Shown piece after piece: positions 6,445 through 8,539 of a stretch of 8,539 nucleotides of DNA. Each line of letters starts with the position of its first letter. Positions within the stretch are counted from its first letter, which is position 1. The DNA is from Balneolia bacterium. GTDB taxonomy: Bacteria > Bacteroidota > Rhodothermia > Balneolales > Cyclonatronaceae. The notes beneath the pieces were generated by a model, which saw only the letters and a list, made by a program, of their open reading frames with translations, was not told the origin of the DNA and did not search any database. The DNA lies in contig PXDL01000185.1 in assembly GCA_003566395.1 (NCBI GenBank), forward strand, positions 1-8,539, given 5' to 3'. A program made the position numbers and the translations under genes.

Positions 6445-8250
6445 TTATTTTTTACGCTTGCGCAGATTGTGATCAAGGAACTTCTTACGGATACGCAGAC
6501 TCTTCGGGGTAACCTCAAGCAGCTCATCATCTTCTATATATTCAAGACACTGTTCAAGAGAGTACTGAAGCGGTGTATTAATACGTACCGTATCCGCACT
6601 TTGAGCCGCCCTGTGGTTTGTCAGGTTTTTCTTCTTTACAACATTCACAAGAAGGTCGTCGGACCGGCTATTCATTCCTACAACCTGGCCTGCATACACC
6701 TCTGAACCGGTTTCAGAGAAAAACTGCCCCCGATCTTGAAGGCCTTCAAGGGCATAGCCTGTAACCACGCCTTTTTCCAGCGCGACCATTGAACCGCTTT
6801 TGCGTCCGGGAAGGTCTCCCCGGTGAGGCTCATAATCGAAAAATTGCTGATGAATAATAGCCGTGCCTTTGGTTTCGGTGAGGACTTCATTCCGGAACCC
6901 GATTAACCCGCGGGACGGCACTTTAAACGCAAGTCGGTTGTACTCCAGCTCCTGCGTCATGGACTCCATAATCCCTTTTCGCATAAGCAGAATATCAATA
7001 ACCCGGCTTGCATACTCTTCAGGTACCTGTACGATTACTTCTTCAACCGGCTCAAATAAGTTACCACCTTCCTCTTTGATGATTACCTCGGGCCTTGATA
7101 CTGCGAACTCGTACCCTTCTCTCCGCATGCTCTCAATAAGTATTGAAAGCTGTAGTTCTCCGCGTCCGGCCACCCGGTACACATCAGGGCTTTCGGTCGG
7201 GGAGACCCGAAGGGAAACATTCGTTCGCAACTCCTTAATGAGTCTGTCTCTTATTTGGTTTGATGTAACAAATTTCCCTTCCAAACCGGCAAACGGCGAA
7301 TCATTTACCCGAAAAAACATCGAAATGGTAGGTTGATCAATATCGTAATATGTTACCGGATTTAGATCGGATTCGTCTGTGAGCGTATCACCTATACCTG
7401 TGTCTTCATATCCGGCCAATGCCAGGATATCACCGGCTCTACCTTCATCGGCAGCTACTTTTTCCAGACCGTTATAGGTGAAGAGTTTGGTAACCCGTGC
7501 CTTTTCTTTTACTTCGCCCTCTCTGCTTAGCAAAACCACAGACTGATTTCGTTTTACAACTCCCTGCTCAACCCGGCCTATAGCGATACGACCCACGTAG
7601 TCATTCCACTCAACGTTGGATACCAGCATCTTGAACGACTTTTCATAGTTGGTTTCCGGAGCAGGTACATGACTTACTATAGTTTCAAACAAAGGCGTAA
7701 GATCTCCTCCCTCATCCAACTCAGGAGAGAGTGAAGCTATTCCTTTAATCCCTATTGCGTATAATACAGGAAAATCAAGCTGATCATCGTCTGCTCCAAG
7801 ATTTACAAAAAGATCAAAAATTTCATTCAATACGTCATCAGGCCGGGCATCGTGACGGTCTATTTTATTAATTACTACGATGGGTCGATAGCCGAGCCCC
7901 AGCGATTTTTTCAAGACAAATCTTGTTTGTGGTAAAGGTCCCTCGGCTGCATCAACAAGTAATAAAACACCGTTTACCATTTTTAGAATTCGTTCAACCT
8001 CACCCCCGAAATCTGCGTGACCCGGCGTATCCACGATATTAATTTTCGTCTCGTTCCATAACACCGCGGTATTTTTTGCGGAAATAGTGATCCCTCTCTC
8101 CTTTTCAAGATCACCCGAATCCATCACGCGTTCTTCGAGTTCCTGATGCTCTCGAAAGGTTCCGCTTTGCCTGAGAAGCTGATCAACAAGAGTGGTTTTT
8201 CCATGATCAACATGGGCAATGATGGCGATATTTCTTATGGGGTAGGTCAT
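6445..8250 (-). CDS. typA: Ribosome-associated GTPase TypA/BipA
   Basis: TypA (BipA) is a translational GTPase of the EF-G/LepA family. It binds the 70S ribosome at the elongation-factor site and assists 50S assembly and growth under cold or other stress. The 601-residue product fits the family range of about 600-615. It shows AHVDHGKT (12-19), RGITI (52-56), DTPGH (74-78) and NKID (128-131). Later come domain II, the domain III segment GELQL (364-368), the domain V-like region with PSRGLIGFR (445-453), and the BipA-specific C-terminal domain with SLEQCLEYIEDDELLEVTP (564-582) and a basic tail. The distinctive C-terminus separates it from EF-G and LepA. The ATG at 8250-8248 gives the standard MTYPIRNIAIIAHVDHG start. 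Two substitutions stand out: AIGIKG (165-170) where the G5 loop usually has Ser, and Gln367 where the related segment usually has His. The gene follows an rRNA operon terminator and probably has its own promoter. Confidence 0.97.
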   Translation of the reverse strand: MTYPIRNIAIIAHVDHGKTTLVDQLLRQSGTFREHQELEERVMDSGDLEKERGITISAKNTAVLWNETKINIVDTPGHADFGGEVERILKMVNGVLLLVDAAEGPLPQTRFVLKKSLGLGYRPIVVINKIDRHDARPDDVLNEIFDLFVNLGADDDQLDFPVLYAIGIKGIASLSPELDEGGDLTPLFETIVSHVPAPETNYEKSFKMLVSNVEWNDYVGRIAIGRVEQGVVKRNQSVVLLSREGEVKEKARVTKLFTYNGLEKVAADEGRAGDILALAGYEDTGIGDTLTDESDLNPVTYYDIDQPTISMFFRVNDSPFAGLEGKFVTSNQIRDRLIKELRTNVSLRVSPTESPDVYRVAGRGELQLSILIESMRREGYEFAVSRPEVIIKEEGGNLFEPVEEVIVQVPEEYASRVIDILLMRKGIMESMTQELEYNRLAFKVPSRGLIGFRNEVLTETKGTAIIHQQFFDYEPHRGDLPGRKSGSMVALEKGVVTGYALEGLQDRGQFFSETGSEVYAGQVVGMNSRSDDLLVNVVKKKNLTNHRAAQSADTVRINTPLQYSLEQCLEYIEDDELLEVTPKSLRIRKKFLDHNLRKRKK

Positions 8251-8284
8251 GGTTTGAAGCGTAGGTGGAAATAGTTGTTAAAGT

Positions 8285-8319
8285 TATATATGAGAGTAGC
8301 ACACGAGCTGATTTGTCAA
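8285..8319 (-). promoter_or_regulatory. Candidate promoter elements upstream of typA
   Basis: A perfect TTGACA lies on the minus strand at 8319-8314, and TATATA at 8290-8285 follows 23 bp later, longer than the usual 16-18 bp. A shorter alternative is TGCTACTCT, an extended -10-like string only 15 bp after TTGACA. TAACTTTA (8286-8279), one mismatch from the Bacteroidota TAnnTTTG box, overlaps the TATATA. A promoter is expected here because a strong terminator separates typA from the rRNA operon, but the exact boxes are unresolved. The rest of 8251-8427 holds no gene; it contains an AT-rich imperfect direct repeat at 8342-8352 and 8372-8380. Confidence 0.3.
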
Positions 8320-8427
8320 GAGCCTTCGGTATTTATACTCTGCATATATAAGGTTGATGAGTCGTTATTCAGCATATAAGATGATTAACGGCTATGGGGT
8401 AACTACGTATTGTGTAATATGATTCAC

Positions 8428-8464
8428 AAAAAAGCCCTGGACACGTTCTTGGGTGTCAGGGCTT
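8428..8464 (-). terminator. Intrinsic terminator of the rRNA operon
   Basis: On the minus strand, AAGCCCTG (8464-8457) pairs with CAGGGCTT (8439-8432). The stem extends by ACAC (8456-8453) pairing with GTGT (8444-8441) past a single bulged base at 8440, and an 8-nt loop closes it. Six T residues (8433-8428), overlapping the end of the stem, form the U-tract on this strand only. It lies just downstream of the 5S gene and would stop rRNA transcription before typA. Confidence 0.85.
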
Positions 8465-8480
8465 GGTTGTGTAAAAAAAA

Positions 8481-8539
8481 GGATGAGGCGGCGACCTACT
8501 CTTCCGCTTGGGGCAGTACCATCGGCGCTGGGGAGCTTA
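8481..8539 (-). rRNA. rrf: 5S ribosomal RNA, 3' portion (cut by window edge)
   Basis: The minus strand from the edge reads TAAGCTCCCCAGCGCCGATG, then GGTACTGCCCC, a GCGGAAGAGTAGGTCGCCGCC segment split across the next stretch, and ends near CATCC. These are the conserved features of the 3' half of bacterial 5S rRNA: the helix III/loop region, the GATGGTACTG element, and the AGAGTAGGTCG strand that leads into the closing helix. About half the gene (its 5' side) lies outside the window, so the exact 3' end, placed near 8481, cannot be checked by pairing with the 5' end. Eight T residues follow directly, then the intrinsic terminator. It implies an rRNA operon beyond the right edge, transcribed toward typA. 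Confidence 0.9.

Noticed and set aside
1..8539. A hidden new system such as a defence island, retron, CRISPR or mobile element
   Set aside because: Nearly all of the window is accounted for by well-known core genes. The intergenic gaps are under 200 bp and lack repeats, tRNAs, integrase genes or unexplained coding sequence.

Overview
This window is a conserved translation-machinery locus from a bacterium of the Bacteroidota/FCB group. A deep-branching member of the Balneolota or Rhodothermota type is my best guess. The protein sequences (EF-Tu with GRGTVATGR, S7 ending in AFAHFRF, EF-G, RecG, TypA) fit that group. None of the six starts has a Shine-Dalgarno sequence; the bases before them are A/T-rich or C/T-rich. 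The genus cannot be settled from the sequence alone.

Layout from left to right. Positions 1-4146 are the str operon on the minus strand, transcribed from high to low coordinates in the order rpsL (S12), rpsG (S7), fusA (EF-G), tuf (EF-Tu). Its spacers are nearly uniform at 24, 25 and 24 nt. tuf is cut by the window edge about 15 residues before its expected end. A 199-bp divergent region (4147-4345) carries a plausible sigma-70-like promoter for the str operon and the 5' side of recG. recG (4346-6406, plus strand) encodes the branched-DNA helicase and is the only plus-strand gene. It converges on typA/bipA (6445-8250, minus strand), a ribosome-associated GTPase. The 38-bp gap between their stop codons holds a small stem-loop. 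A 177-bp leader region lies upstream of typA. Next comes an intrinsic terminator (8428-8464, minus strand), and the window ends inside a minus-strand 5S rRNA gene, the tail of an rRNA operon lying beyond the right edge.

Three of the GTPases that act at the same ribosomal factor-binding site (EF-Tu, EF-G, TypA) are encoded here on one strand, together with two small-subunit proteins and 5S rRNA. RecG is the functional outsider and faces the translation genes head-on.

I found no mobile element, CRISPR array, tRNA or new gene system. The region is ordinary core genome. The points worth a second look are small: the missing space for an E. coli-type S7 operator, the GTG start of rpsL, a sharp base-composition change at the fusA/tuf boundary, some TypA residue changes, and an AT-rich motif shared by the recG and typA leaders.
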